A stretch of DNA of 64,000 bases from Longitalea arenae. GTDB taxonomy: Bacteria; Bacteroidota; Bacteroidia; Chitinophagales; Chitinophagaceae. Numbering within the stretch: the first letter of the stretch is position 1; the number at the start of each line of letters is the position of its first letter. This document shows, piece by piece, positions 45,809 through 54,025 of the stretch. The DNA is taken from NCBI RefSeq assembly GCF_016924755.1, contig NZ_JAFFJX010000013.1, positions 121,389-185,388 on the forward strand. The letters run 5' to 3'. Under the pieces are notes generated by a model. The model made no database searches and was not told the DNA's origin. It worked only from the letters and a program-made list of their open reading frames with translations. A program made the translations under genes and the position numbers.

Positions 45809-46570
45809 TTAATTGTCCAGATCAGCTGCTTTGATGAACTTCAACTCCGTAGGTTTAAAACTTACCTGCGATGCCAGGGCCGGATCGGAGATCACATTAT
45901 GCACCCCATCGATGCTCGACTGCATGATGCCGAACCCTTCTACATCAAACGGTTTATCCACCACCGGCTTAAAGAATTTTACCAGGGGCATACCGGTGAG
46001 CCCATGGGTTTGTAAACTATAATAGACCTGGGTCTTATTGCTTTCCACTTCCACATTGGCGGCTACTACCGGCAATTTCGCCAGGCTGATATTCTTTTTG
46101 ATCTTCTTCACCAGCAGGTGAACGGAATAACCGCATCCATACACCTGGGTGCCGGTATCGCATTTTACCACTTTGGGTTCTACATAATAAACATGATAAC
46201 TGGCTTCCGTACGCCCGAGGGTAGTGCCGCCAAAACCAGGTACGGCCATGCCCGCATTTAAGTTTCCATTAAAGACCTTTACAATGGTCTTTAAACTGGT
46301 CAGGTCCTGCCTGCCCCTGGGTACGTCATTACAATTGGCAAGGCTGCCATCCGGTTTCTCCAGTTTGTCGATGCCCCCGATAGTATCCATTGTAAATTGC
46401 CGGCTGCTATCCAGGATGGCATTGATCGCTTTGGTGAGCGATGATTCATCCAGGGATATTTGTGCCCCTGGAATGGATCCGGTCTCTGTTTCGGGAATAG
46501 CAGCCTTTTTTTTGGAGACGCAGGCAGTAAATAAGAAAACACTCAGAAAAAAACACAGGTAATTTCTCAT
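45809..46570 (-). CDS. Lipoprotein of unknown family (253 aa)
   Basis: Start at 46570 gives a signal with lipobox (FLFTACVSKKK). The mature protein has no family I recognise; it contains SLANCNDVPRGRQD, GGTTLGRTEASYHVYYVEPKVVKCDTG with three or four Cys, and ends SFKPTELKFIKAADLDN. Predicted mainly beta. Stands alone with its own terminator. Role unknown; it may be a Bacteroidota periplasmic protein. Confidence 0.55.
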   Translation of the reverse strand: MRNYLCFFLSVFLFTACVSKKKAAIPETETGSIPGAQISLDESSLTKAINAILDSSRQFTMDTIGGIDKLEKPDGSLANCNDVPRGRQDLTSLKTIVKVFNGNLNAGMAVPGFGGTTLGRTEASYHVYYVEPKVVKCDTGTQVYGCGYSVHLLVKKIKKNISLAKLPVVAANVEVESNKTQVYYSLQTHGLTGMPLVKFFKPVVDKPFDVEGFGIMQSSIDGVHNVISDPALASQVSFKPTELKFIKAADLDN

Positions 46571-46797
46571 AATAATCATTTTGAGGAAAAAATAGGTTAA
46601 CAATATGACTACTAATGAGCGCTTACCTTATAATTAAAACCAGGATGGTTCATGAATGCATGTAAATTTATACCTATATAACACTCCCCCAACAGGTGTT
46701 TTTCCCGTATTTTTTGATCAGGGGCGAAAATTCGATGATGAACTGTTTATTCACTACACAAAGCAAAGCCACGGTTCAAGTACTTTTGCGGTCATTT

Positions 46798-47643
46798 ATG
46801 AAAATAGCAACTATGACCAAGCAATTCCCCGCCTTGTTACTCCTGGCTTCCTTGTTAAGCGTGTTTACGGCCTGTGATAAAGACGACCCCATTGACGAAC
46901 CCGAATTGAACCTTCCGCAGTATCATTTGAAAAGTATAGAATGGAATAATGGCCTGAAAGGCGCCTTTGTATACAATGCCGACAGCAGCCTGCAACGCAT
47001 CGATTATACCTACCGCAATGTAGCCGGCAGTACGGAATATGGCTGGCAGGGCAATAAACTCGTAGAAATGTATGATGACCGTTCTTCTTACAAGAACGTC
47101 TTTGAATACGATGCCGGCGGCAAAGTAGTGCGTATGATCAATAGGGAAAAGGTACCTACTTCTGACAGGCATTACACGTTCGATTTTATCTATAACAGTT
47201 CCGGTAAACTGGATAGCCTGCGTTATTCCATCACCAATGAAGCCGGTACTTCGGTAAAGACATTGAGCAGGTACTATTACAATAGCGCCGGCGAGCTGGA
47301 GAAAGTGATCACCAAGCAGGGTAATAATGAAATAACGCATACCATCGATAGCTGGTCGCCCCTGGTAAGTTTTGAACCGGCTAATTACCTGGATCCCTCG
47401 CTGGTGGAGAACTACCCGGTGTATAACCTGGCCCTGGTGCTGCAGCTGCACAAAATAAAGAAGCTGCCGGCGAAGGTGACCCGCATCGTACAATTAGGCG
47501 CCGACCCTTCCTTTGTTGATAAGATAGAAGAGCATGTATATACGGTAACCGATTACCGCATCGAGAAAGTAGCTTCTACCACCCGTTACCCGCAGATGCC
47601 CGATTATACCGTGCACCTGGATGCGGTGTATCACTACTATTAA
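46798..47643 (+). CDS. DUF4595-like lipoprotein (281 aa)
   Basis: Lipoprotein (SVFTACDKDDP) with a Tyr/Asn-rich beta body resembling DUF4595 or YD-type repeats: LKSIEWNNGLKGAFVYNADSSLQRIDYTY, then NVFEYDAGGKVVRM and FIYNSSGKLDSLRYS. Start at 46798 chosen for its signal sequence; the open frame runs upstream but that part looks non-coding. Function unknown. Terminator follows at 47688-47730. Confidence 0.65.
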   Translation: MKIATMTKQFPALLLLASLLSVFTACDKDDPIDEPELNLPQYHLKSIEWNNGLKGAFVYNADSSLQRIDYTYRNVAGSTEYGWQGNKLVEMYDDRSSYKNVFEYDAGGKVVRMINREKVPTSDRHYTFDFIYNSSGKLDSLRYSITNEAGTSVKTLSRYYYNSAGELEKVITKQGNNEITHTIDSWSPLVSFEPANYLDPSLVENYPVYNLALVLQLHKIKKLPAKVTRIVQLGADPSFVDKIEEHVYTVTDYRIEKVASTTRYPQMPDYTVHLDAVYHYY

Positions 47644-47687
47644 TAAGCGGCCGGCGGCCGTTGATATATTCCAAGCACTGATTGGAC

Positions 47688-47730
47688 AAGGCAAAGGAAC
47701 CGGTTGAACGGCGTTTCCTTTGCCTTTTTT
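47688..47730 (+). terminator. Terminator after the DUF4595-like gene
   Basis: Stem aaggcaaaggaa / ttcctttgcctt followed by a run of six T. Confidence 0.85.
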
Positions 47731-47773
47731 CATGGAAAGCCGTGCCAATTGTTGTAAAAGCGGTGCTAATCGA

Positions 47774-47847
47774 GCAAACTATGTCATCTTTGGGCAAAAC
47801 ATGAACTGATTTTTTATGCAAGGGATGGGCGAAGCTGTAAATTTGGT
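47774..47847 (+). promoter_or_regulatory. Operator array and promoter before the 47.9-kb regulator
   Basis: GCAAA-type half-sites at 47774, 47794 and 47818, followed by TGTAAATTTGGT (47836-47847), which contains a perfect TAnnTTTG. The first part nearly matches the array at 23969-24010. About 90 bases before the start at 47936. Confidence 0.65.
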
Positions 47848-47935
47848 GAGTAGACCTTTTTTCTTATAACCTTATTTGAAATGTAGAACGATGAGAAGCC
47901 GGCTATTTTCTATTAACAAGATAAATCGTTCTGCC

Positions 47936-48319
47936 ATGCTCAACACGAAACCTTATTCAAGCTATGTGCTTGCGGCGATCAATTCCATTAAAAAGCACAT
48001 CGATACCGATCCTTTCCGGTACCGCAGCGCCGCCGACCTGCTCGAAGAGATCAGCAGCCCCCACCGCAATTCGGTTGAAAAAGCATTTAAAGAAGTGTAC
48101 GGTTACCGCATTAAAGAATACCAGGTAAAGCAACGCCTGCAAATTGCCAAGCTCTATTTAAAGCAGGGCTTATCTAAAAAGCAGGTAGCCACCAAATGCT
48201 TTTATGGATCTTCCAGCGCCTTTTGTACGGCCTTTAAAAAAGAGTTCGGCATGGCGCCTACCGAATGGGAAAAAGCCTTCCAGGAGCATATGGCCGCCCT
48301 GGACAATGCAAAAAGATAA
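47936..48319 (+). CDS. Short AraC-type regulator of the peptide-system family, cluster B (127 aa)
   Basis: Third paralogue: KPYSSYVLAAINSIKKHIDTDP, then YRIKEYQVKQRLQIAKLYL and KKQVATKCFYGSSSAFCTAFKKEFGMAPTEWE. It lacks a sensor domain. Start at 47936 aligned with the other two. Its last codons overlap the first GCAAAAAG site of the operator array for the MauE operon (48308), so the array is partly inside the gene. It directly precedes cluster B. Confidence 0.85.
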   Translation: MLNTKPYSSYVLAAINSIKKHIDTDPFRYRSAADLLEEISSPHRNSVEKAFKEVYGYRIKEYQVKQRLQIAKLYLKQGLSKKQVATKCFYGSSSAFCTAFKKEFGMAPTEWEKAFQEHMAALDNAKR

Positions 48320-48383
48320 AAGAATACTGCAAAAAGAAAAAACAATGCAGCAAAAAGATAAAATGGACCAATGTAACTTGCAT
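48308..48383 (+). promoter_or_regulatory. Operator array and promoter of cluster B MauE operon
   Basis: GCAAAAAG starts at 48308, 48329 and 48350, exactly 21 bp apart, and TGTAACTTGCAT starts at 48372, 22 bp later. The first site lies in the end of the upstream regulator gene. A leader of about 400 nt follows before the MauE start. Confidence 0.7.
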
Positions 48384-48784
48384 ACAGAATGAAAGAAGCT
48401 CCGGTGATTGCCGCCGGAAGAAATAAGGAGAACAGTTAAAGGCCATTTGTAGTTGTTCAGCACTCACCTCAGGCAATACAAATTCAAAGAGTCATCTAAT
48501 TAAATAACAAGAACCCGGTTTTCGTCCGGGATTTTCACCAATCTATTGAACTGCCTGTAGGCAGGTAAATGTAATCTATCCTAAATGGATAAGGTTTCCG
48601 CCGGTACGCCGTGGCTTTCTAGCTACAGCATAAACGGCTACTAACATCGAAGAGAATGTGATCATTCTATCGACCCCTTTCACCACTAGCTGTTACAAGA
48701 TACATAATGAAACGATCCTACTCGTCTCCGCCCGCTGGCGGAAGGCGAACGGGAATACCATTAAACATTATCAACCATTTTATC
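48384..48784 (+). promoter_or_regulatory. Long 5' leader of MauE operon B
   Basis: Contains hairpins that could attenuate: cccgg-ttttcgt-ccggg followed by attttc (48512-48534) and ctgcctgtaggcagg (48551-48565), then the conserved 45-base block at 48586-48630 (39 of 45 matches with cluster A) and 20 identical bases at 48760-48779. No coding region of good quality in the leader. Confidence 0.55.
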
Positions 48785-49285
48785 ATGGAAGGTCCTGTTA
48801 TTCACAACCGGAATACAAAGATTTTATCCTTCAGCTGGCTCACGAAAGCTACCATTGTAGAAACCATTGCGCTATTATTTATCATCCTCTTCTTATATAC
48901 TGGCATTAGTAAATTAATGGAGTATTCCGTATTTAAAGAGCAAATTGCCGAGTCACCTATCTTAAAGCCTGTATCATCATTTATCGCCTGGGCATTACCC
49001 ATCACCGAATTCATTGTATCCATTATGTTAATGGTGCCCAGATGGCGTTTGAAGGGATTATATAGTTCGCTCTTCTTAATGATCGCATTTACTATTTATA
49101 TAGGAGCCGTGATGACCTTCTTTAAAGAACTGCCCTGCAGTTGCGGTGGGATCATCTCTTTGCTCTCCTGGAATGGCCATTTAGTCTTCAATAGCATCTT
49201 TATACTACTAGCCGCCATTGGCGTACGGTTGGAAAAACAGATCCGCCGCTCGATCAAAGCAGATTGGAGCAGGGTTCAATTGTAA
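48785..49285 (+). CDS. MauE/DoxX-like redox-associated membrane protein, cluster B (166 aa)
   Basis: Near relative of the cluster A protein: MEGPVIHNRN start, FIILFLYTGISKLMEYSVFKEQI, and ELPCSCGGIISLL. Same four-span plan and CxC redox motif. Start at 48785 supported by the shared leader. The GT2 gene begins 18 bases beyond its stop. It should be the redox link to the CPYC protein at 51878. Confidence 0.85.
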   Translation: MEGPVIHNRNTKILSFSWLTKATIVETIALLFIILFLYTGISKLMEYSVFKEQIAESPILKPVSSFIAWALPITEFIVSIMLMVPRWRLKGLYSSLFLMIAFTIYIGAVMTFFKELPCSCGGIISLLSWNGHLVFNSIFILLAAIGVRLEKQIRRSIKADWSRVQL

Positions 49286-49303
49286 ATCTTGAAAATATGC
49301 CTT

Positions 49304-50182
49304 ATGCCTGATACAATACAAACAAGCAACAGTTTGATGCCACAGCCTATGCCGGAGACACTGCAACAAGCAGCGGAGTTATACAGCGAAAGCGGAAGCA
49401 CATTACAAACTGCGAATGAAAAAGCCATCGGCATTAACCGTTTATCGATTATAATTCCGGCTTATAATGAGGACAAGACGATTGCATTGATCCTGGACAG
49501 GATCAATGAAGTGAAGTTGATCCGGAATATTGAGAAGGAGGTGATCATTGTGAATGATTGTTCGAAGGATAATACGGAGGCGGCTGTGCAAAATTATATT
49601 GCCAATACACCGAATTTGACGATCAATTACTTTAAATATATAAAACACGATGTAAACCAGGGAAAGGGTGCGGCTATCCATACAGGCATTGCCCAGGCAA
49701 CCGGCGAATACCTGTTGGTACAGGATGCTGACCTGGAGTATGACCCGGGCGAGTACAACACACTCTTGAAACCCATTGTACTGGGCTCGGCAGATGTGGT
49801 ATACGGCTCAAGATTTATGGGCGGTAATCCTCACCGCATCCTGTTCTTCTGGCATTCGATCGGGAATAAGTTCCTCACCTTCTTAAGCAACATGTTCACC
49901 AATTTGAACCTGACGGATATGGAGACGGGATATAAGGTGTTCAAGACTTCTATTATTCAACGGATCTCCTTAGCGGAAAAAAGATTTGGGTTTGAACCGG
50001 AGGTGACGGCGAAGATCTCTATGGTACCTAATGTTCGAATATATGAGGTTGGGATTAGTTATTATGGGAGAACGTTTGCTGAGGGAAAGAAGATTGGGTG
50101 GCGAGATGGTTTAAGAGCAATCTATTGTATCCTGAAATACGGCTTTCTAAGTACGCCGCTTGCGATTTTTAAGCAAAGATAA
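49304..50182 (+). CDS. Family 2 glycosyltransferase, DPM1-like, cluster B (292 aa)
   Basis: Same enzyme as 26264-27157, with [44 protein letters not shown] and [13 protein letters not shown]. Start at 49304; an in-frame TTG at 49289 is less likely. The middle is almost identical in DNA to cluster A while the N- and C-termini differ (end ILKYGFLSTPLAIFKQR), which suggests gene conversion or recent partial copying. Predicted product: a polyprenyl-phosphate hexose. Confidence 0.9.
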   Translation: MPDTIQTSNSLMPQPMPETLQQAAELYSESGSTLQTANEKAIGINRLSIIIPAYNEDKTIALILDRINEVKLIRNIEKEVIIVNDCSKDNTEAAVQNYIANTPNLTINYFKYIKHDVNQGKGAAIHTGIAQATGEYLLVQDADLEYDPGEYNTLLKPIVLGSADVVYGSRFMGGNPHRILFFWHSIGNKFLTFLSNMFTNLNLTDMETGYKVFKTSIIQRISLAEKRFGFEPEVTAKISMVPNVRIYEVGISYYGRTFAEGKKIGWRDGLRAIYCILKYGFLSTPLAIFKQR

Positions 50183-50237
50183 GTGAGACGAAAACCATAC
50201 ACCTCATGATTCTTCATCAATCACAATATAACAGCCT

Positions 50238-51788
50238 ATGACGGATTGCACCAAAAATACTAACGTTTCCTTCAAGGACTTTCTTTTTAAAAATAAAAAC
50301 AATAAATCACTTTTGTTGTTATCAGGAATGGCAGCATTGATTGGGTTTGCTCTGTTTAAATACTTCTATCCTTTTGCTAGTTTTATTCACGGAGATTCCT
50401 TTTCTTATTTAACAGCCGCCTTTTATAACTCAGGTATAAACACCTATTTAATAGGCTATTCCAAATTCTTACGCTTGTTCAGTGTTATTAGCTCTTCCGA
50501 CACTGCACTAGTGGCATTTCAATACTTTTTTATCGAAGCTTCAATAGTTTTTCTATTATTTACATTATTTTACTTTCACAATATAAATGCGATTACAAAA
50601 AAGATATTACTACTCTTTATGGTATTAAATCCTTTGTTTTTGCATTTAGCAAATTTAATCTCAAGCGACAACTTTTTTCTTGCAACTAGTTTAGTCTGGT
50701 TTACCCTGTTAATATGGATTATATATAGGCCATCTAACGTAATTATCACCTTAAACATCATAATGCTCTTTATCACTTTCACAACCAGGTATAATGCATT
50801 AATATATCCATTTATTACGGCTGTTGTTTTGCTCTTATCAAACATTTCACCAAGAAGAAAACTCATATGTATTGCTGCTTGTTTTCTTTTTTGTGGCACT
50901 TTCGTTTGTTATACTTCCTACAAATACAAAAGACTTACAGGACACTGGCAGTATTCACCTTTTGGTGGTTGGCAACTAGCCAACAATGCAATGTATGCCT
51001 ATAGATATGTTGACAGTTCTAATCGCAAACCTGTACCTAACAAATTTTACGCATTGGACAAAATGATCAGGCAATACTTTGACACCACCCGCGATGTAAA
51101 TAAACATCCCCAGGAGGCACTTAAAGCAAGCACTGTATATATGTGGACACGTGAATTGCCACTATTTAAATATAGAGACTCATTGTACGCAAAAGATACA
51201 ACTTCTGGAGAGTTGAAAAGATGGTCATCTATGGCACCGCTCTACAAAGACTATGGACTTTATATTATAAGGACATATCCATGGCAATTTGTTGAACATT
51301 TTATCTGGCCGAACTTTAAAAAGTACTATGCACCACCAGTCGAATTTTTGGAAGTATACAACTCAGGATCTGATAGTGTGCAGGACATCGCAAAAGTATG
51401 GTTTTCTTATAAAAGTTTGCGGGTAAAGACACGTAAAAGCACCAAAGATGTATTGGAGCTAAGATTTTACCCAGTCTTATCAGGAATAGCAAATAGCGTA
51501 ATGTTCCTCACCGTAATATGCTTTCTTTTATTAAACGGGTGGATTTATGATGTAAACTTTCGAAAGGGTTTGGCTCTAGCCTTTGGCCTTTGGATAGTTA
51601 ATGCAGCCTTTACAATATTTGCTTCATCCGCTGCTTTACGCTTTCAATCTTTTCCTATAACAATTACAACAATTTATGTAGTGTTATTATTAGACTGGAT
51701 GATTAACTTAATGAGATCTTTCGATAAAGAAAAATCTTTAAAAAACAGCCCTTCTGTAGAAAGGACAGAGTGGATATTAGAAAACTGA
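50238..51788 (+). CDS. GT-C-like multi-span membrane protein, cluster B (516 aa)
   Basis: Third copy of the membrane family: SFIHGDSFSYLTAAFYN and LIGYSKFLRLFSV, then KYYAPPVEFLEVYN. AT-rich DNA, unlike the upstream GT2 gene. Only one copy in cluster B, against two in A. Predicted to use the GT2 product as sugar donor. Acceptor unknown. Confidence 0.65.
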   Translation: MTDCTKNTNVSFKDFLFKNKNNKSLLLLSGMAALIGFALFKYFYPFASFIHGDSFSYLTAAFYNSGINTYLIGYSKFLRLFSVISSSDTALVAFQYFFIEASIVFLLFTLFYFHNINAITKKILLLFMVLNPLFLHLANLISSDNFFLATSLVWFTLLIWIIYRPSNVIITLNIIMLFITFTTRYNALIYPFITAVVLLLSNISPRRKLICIAACFLFCGTFVCYTSYKYKRLTGHWQYSPFGGWQLANNAMYAYRYVDSSNRKPVPNKFYALDKMIRQYFDTTRDVNKHPQEALKASTVYMWTRELPLFKYRDSLYAKDTTSGELKRWSSMAPLYKDYGLYIIRTYPWQFVEHFIWPNFKKYYAPPVEFLEVYNSGSDSVQDIAKVWFSYKSLRVKTRKSTKDVLELRFYPVLSGIANSVMFLTVICFLLLNGWIYDVNFRKGLALAFGLWIVNAAFTIFASSAALRFQSFPITITTIYVVLLLDWMINLMRSFDKEKSLKNSPSVERTEWILEN

Positions 51789-51877
51789 ATAATGTACATG
51801 ATAAATAAATTGGATTTGTGACGCGGATTGCAATTAAAACGTAGCATACCTTTCACAATTACCGGAAATATTCTTTT

Positions 51878-52369
51878 ATGCTATACCTAAGAACATTTAT
51901 AATATACATTTTCTTTACAGGGTGCCTTGGCATTCAAGGGCAAAAAACTGGTCATGAAGGTAAAATTATGCCATCATTTAAACTATTATTGTTGGATAGC
52001 ATTAATTATTTAAATACGAATGATATTCCGAAAGGGAAACCCGTGATATTATTTTATCTAAGTCCTCATTGCCCTTATTGCAAAGCTCAATTAACAGAAA
52101 TAATCGAACAAATTCAAAATCTAAAGAATATAAATATTTATGTCTTTAGTACAACTGGCTTGGATGAAATGAGAAAAATTTATGTCCAATATCGTTTGGA
52201 CAAATATAAAAACATTAAGGCTGGCGTTGATCATACTTATTTTTTCTGGAAATATTTTAAGGTTTCTGGAGTACCATATATTGCTATCTATGACAAGGAC
52301 AAAAAATTAATTGAGGCATATTTAGGAAATATTTCAGTAAAGCACATTAAGAAAGTTGCTGAAAGCTAA
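51878..52369 (+). CDS. Thioredoxin-like protein with CPYC site, cluster B (163 aa)
   Basis: Relative of 32138-32629: FYLSPHCPYCKAQ active site and GVPYIAIYDKDKK cis-Pro region. N-terminus FIIYIFFTGCLG is hydrophobic with a Cys but a weak lipobox, so anchoring is less certain than in cluster A. Placed between the GT-C-like gene and the small peptide, as in cluster A. Confidence 0.8.
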   Translation: MLYLRTFIIYIFFTGCLGIQGQKTGHEGKIMPSFKLLLLDSINYLNTNDIPKGKPVILFYLSPHCPYCKAQLTEIIEQIQNLKNINIYVFSTTGLDEMRKIYVQYRLDKYKNIKAGVDHTYFFWKYFKVSGVPYIAIYDKDKKLIEAYLGNISVKHIKKVAES

Positions 52370-52819
52370 CAAAAATGATACTAATGTCACAGGCACACTG
52401 TTATAAGTATCTTTTAGCACAGACCAGTTTTTACGTATACTCAACTATAGAACTTGCTTGAAAATTGTATTATATGAATCTTAGTTATTTAAATATTATA
52501 CACATATATATAGCAATTGCAATGTCGATACTAAATAATACTTAAAGCCAAAATGCTGGTCTCATTATATAAGAAATGTAAAAGAAACTATTACAATCTT
52601 TAAGACGGATCCTCTTAGAGAGAAATATTTTCTTCTAATTATGTTTTCTATTTGTTTACTAGCACAATTTAATATCTTGTTTGTCGCTAATAACAATATA
52701 ATGAAGTGCCAGCAAAATAACACCATATGGTTGGCAAATGGGGAAGCTGAAAACCATTAAATAGAGTAGGCATAATTAATAACTCAAAATTTAGCTTTTT
52801 TAAAAAAAGCAACTATTTT
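52370..52819. other. Intergenic gap with hairpin leader before the cluster B peptide
   Basis: No gene seen. AT-rich. A gctttttttaaaaaaagc-type hairpin at 52794-52810 sits 9 bases before the ATG at 52820, matching the hairpin at 32878-32898 of cluster A. Confidence 0.6.
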
Positions 52820-53089
52820 ATGAAAAAAGTAAAAGTTATGTTGAGTGCAATCACTGTATTAGCAGTGGTGAGCGGAGCATTGGCCTTTAAAGCTAACAAC
52901 GTTCATTTTAAGAATTTTAGTGGCCTGACTACTTGGTACACAACTACAGCTGGTGGTACTAATTGCTCAATTGAAACTCCTAATTTGAGAGAAGTTTCTA
53001 CCGGTGGTAGCGTAATTAAAGCTTATACCACAACAACAAACAATTCTACTTTCTGCAAAAGCAGAAACTTAACTGACATAGAATTATAG
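52820..53089 (+). CDS. Small secreted peptide, cluster B (89 aa)
   Basis: Leader MLSAITVLAVVSGALAF followed by a Thr/Ser/Asn-rich mature part with only two Cys (TNCSIET, TFCKSRN), so at most one disulfide, against three in cluster A. The leader is closer to the A peptides than the body is. Terminator at 53145-53190. I think it belongs to or resembles DUF6520. Function unknown. Confidence 0.65.
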   Translation: MKKVKVMLSAITVLAVVSGALAFKANNVHFKNFSGLTTWYTTTAGGTNCSIETPNLREVSTGGSVIKAYTTTTNNSTFCKSRNLTDIEL

Positions 53090-53144
53090 TCTTCATGTTT
53101 TTGACAAAAGAATAAGTTGTCATTAATAATTGAGGTATAGCGTA

Positions 53145-53190
53145 GAGGCTATCTCGTCTGTTCTCAAAAACACGAGATAGCCTCATTTTT
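53145..53190 (+). terminator. Terminator of cluster B
   Basis: Stem gaggctatctcgt / acgagatagcctc around a loop, followed by attttt. Confidence 0.85.
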
Positions 53191-53224
53191 GAATTGTGTA
53201 ACTGTTGTGATTTAAAAAACCCGA

Positions 53225-53460
53225 GAATAAAGGAGCCGACTTCTGGCTGCGTCTATTAACAAACCTGCAGCAACAGGTGTAACTGATATACTGATTGCCT
53301 GTATATATGTTTACAAGGTTTCCTTGAAGCCATCGGCAGTATTTGTTGGCCATCGACAGACCTGTATTGTTCATCAGATACGCCATTACATCAAGTAAGT
53401 TGTGTATCCCTGCGCAAGTATATGTTGCATTTAAACGAAGATCTATCGAAGGTTACTTTT
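53225..53460 (+). pseudogene. Decayed IS256-family transposase fragment
   Basis: Pieces matching IS256 transposases in shifted frames: GADFWLRLLTNLQQ near 53232, GVTDILIACI, then LQGFLEAIGS. Stops and frameshifts interrupt all of it. Only a small central part of the transposase remains. Confidence 0.65.
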
Positions 53461-53461
53461 T

Positions 53462-53830
53462 TTAATGATGTGGTAAAAGCTCCTTTACTCTGTTTACAGG
53501 ATGCTGAGGTATTGTTTGCAATACTTCCTTTAGCCATGAGTATGGTTCTGTTCTATATTATGCATTTTACAGGTGCCCAACAAGCTATATAACATGCCGC
53601 TCCGTTTTGCAGCTTCGTGAGAGCCGGCGAAGAGATAATTTTTTCTACCGAGGGCCACGGGACGTATACTGTTTTCCACTGGGTTGTTATCGATTTTCAA
53701 CCGACCATCAGTAATATATATATATAGATAGCTTATTCCACCACTCGATGCTATACGCCAGCGCTTTGCCAATGGCGCTTCTAGGCAGTACCTGTACATA
53801 TTGCTGTTGCACCCATAATCCCAATTGTAA
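53462..53830 (-). pseudogene. Decayed IS66 transposase (TnpC) C-terminal fragment
   Basis: On the minus strand: VQQQYVQVLPRSAIGKALAYS, then a frameshift in the tatatata run near 53720, then DGRLKIDNNPVENSIRPVAL and FAGSHEAAKRSGMLYSLLGTC. A five-base duplication (agaac) shifts the last part, after which EPYSWLKEVLQTIP and the final residues resume in another frame. Unrelated copy to the IS66 set at 62-64 kb. Confidence 0.85.
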
Positions 53831-54025
53831 TTCGGTAATTACAACTACAGAGTTTTTGGCAATCAGGAATACACAACAATTGGCAACAAGAGTACATAAC
53901 TTTTGGTAACAATGGTGCAAAGAAATTGGCAACAATGTAAATTTCGCTTAAGGGGCGGTCGTGTTGAATTGACATATCTCTTTTATTAAGTAAGAAGAAG
54001 TTTGTAATCTCGAGAAACGACTGGA

